Assembly: GCA_900321945.1 (NCBI GenBank)
Contig: ONXY01000259.1
Location: 1-16,308, forward strand
Direction of reading: 5' to 3'
DNA: 16,308 nucleotides
Source: an uncultured Eubacteriales bacterium
GTDB lineage: Bacteria; Bacillota_A; Clostridia; Christensenellales; Aristaeellaceae
Shown here: one piece after another, positions 15,642-16,308 of the stretch
Numbering within the stretch: the first letter of the stretch is position 1
How the letters are laid out: each line of letters opens with the position of its first letter
The notes under the pieces: generated by a model
Databases searched by the model: none
What the model saw: only the letters and a program-made list of their open reading frames with translations
What the model was told of the DNA's origin: nothing
Position numbers and translations under genes: made by a program

Positions 15642-16308
15642 TCAATACCAGATCCTGAGAAGCATTCTTCCCGCGTCCAGCCAGGAAACCGGAGCGTAGA
15701 TGCCCGTCGTGTACGGGAAAAGAAGGGCCATCGCCGCGAACGCGAGCGCCGTGAAGATGATCATCGACCATTTTCCGGCGGCCGGCCGGAGCCTGCGAAG
15801 CTGCCCGAATACCGCCGTCAGGGCGAAGATCAGGAAAGGTACGCTGGCAAAGTAATGATAAATATAGGTTCCCCGCGGCACCAGCGTCCAGGGCGCGTAC
15901 TGCGCCAGGAATCCGGTCAGAAGGAAAACCAGCTCCGTATCGGGGGTGGCAAAGGAAGCGGGCCGCTCCGCGTCGCCGAGATGCTCCTCCCTGTAACGGT
16001 ACCAGAGCCACCAGCAGCAGATCACGGCCGGAATGGCCGACCACCAGATCACGGGATTTCCGAAGCAGAAGATGCTGTAGGAAAGATCGTCGTTGAATAC
16101 ATACTGCTTTGTGGCGAAATACATGGGCTTACCGATCACGGGCCATTCATACCAGGGGGAATAGAAGGGATGATCCATCCCCAGGCCCGGCGTAGAATGA
16201 TAGTTCAGCATGCTGAACTGCGCGCCGATCAGCGCGTTCAGGTATTCGCTCAGGGAAGTGAACCGGCGGTAGGCAAAGTACGGAATGTAGCTGACGCAGT
16301 AGACCGCA
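15642..16308 (-). CDS. PMT-family membrane glycosyltransferase (C-terminal part; 5' end outside window)
   Basis: The frame runs in from the right edge and gives 221 residues up to TGA 15642-15644; an internal ATG at 16211 is not the start, because homologous sequence continues upstream of it (SYIPYFAYRRFTSLSEYLNA). The text YHSTPGLGMDHPFYSPWYEWP is the hallmark loop before the four C-terminal helices of protein-O-mannosyltransferases, and GTYIYHYFASVPF is also characteristic. Several membrane helices follow. Such enzymes use a polyprenyl-phosphate-linked sugar and, in bacteria, may modify proteins, lipids or wall polymers; donor and acceptor are unknown here. Its stop is 15 bp before comM, so it is the first gene seen of the long operon. 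Confidence 0.87.
   Translation of the reverse strand, partial: AVYCVSYIPYFAYRRFTSLSEYLNALIGAQFSMLNYHSTPGLGMDHPFYSPWYEWPVIGKPMYFATKQYVFNDDLSYSIFCFGNPVIWWSAIPAVICCWWLWYRYREEHLGDAERPASFATPDTELVFLLTGFLAQYAPWTLVPRGTYIYHYFASVPFLIFALTAVFGQLRRLRPAAGKWSMIIFTALAFAAMALLFPYTTGIYAPVSWLDAGRMLLRIWY

Overview
The window reads as a chromosomal segment of a GC-rich member of the Clostridia, probably an uncultured gut or rumen lineage. The basis is gene content: TrmFO (folate-dependent tRNA methylation), HslUV next to TrmFO and TopA, a two-polypeptide transketolase, class-U-like sirtuin, strong AGGAGG-type ribosome sites and sigma-A consensus promoters. No 16S or marker phylogeny is available, so the order is not assigned.

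Left block (1-3232, + strand): the tail of one sugar ABC permease, a complete MalG-type permease, a split transketolase (N and C subunits, 5 bp apart) and a small cupin, ending at a strong hairpin terminator (3250-3291). It looks like the 3' end of a carbohydrate uptake and catabolism operon whose substrate genes lie upstream of the window.

Middle block (3290-6203): a tyrosine recombinase related to the XerS group (- strand) is divergent from a SIR2 NAD-dependent deacylase (+ strand). Both have near-consensus sigma-A promoters in the shared 146 bp gap, with a dyad over the recombinase -35 box. After the sirtuin comes about 650 bp without a convincing gene. It holds a nested inverted repeat able to form a branched RNA, short direct repeats, and a 38-bp AT-rich dyad with recombinase-site geometry. 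It ends in a perfect-spaced promoter driving an 80-residue helical protein of unknown function, closed by a bidirectional terminator.

Right block (6205-16308, - strand): nine genes in one direction with gaps of 35 bp or less, or overlaps, so very likely one operon, read from the right edge: PMT-family membrane glycosyltransferase (partial) - comM/yifB - dprA - topA - trmFO - hslV - hslU - proC - rnhA. It joins DNA uptake and recombination (ComM, DprA), supercoiling (TopA), tRNA modification (TrmFO), proteolysis (HslUV), proline synthesis (ProC) and RNA-DNA hybrid removal (RNase HI). The usual Firmicutes order trmFO-xerC-hslV-hslU-codY is altered: xerC and codY are absent, and proC-rnhA follow hslU.

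Most genes are ordinary. The places worth a second look are the structured noncoding interval 5266-5916 with the small protein after it, the missing xerC with a lone XerS-like recombinase nearby, and the undefined substrate of the split transketolase cluster.
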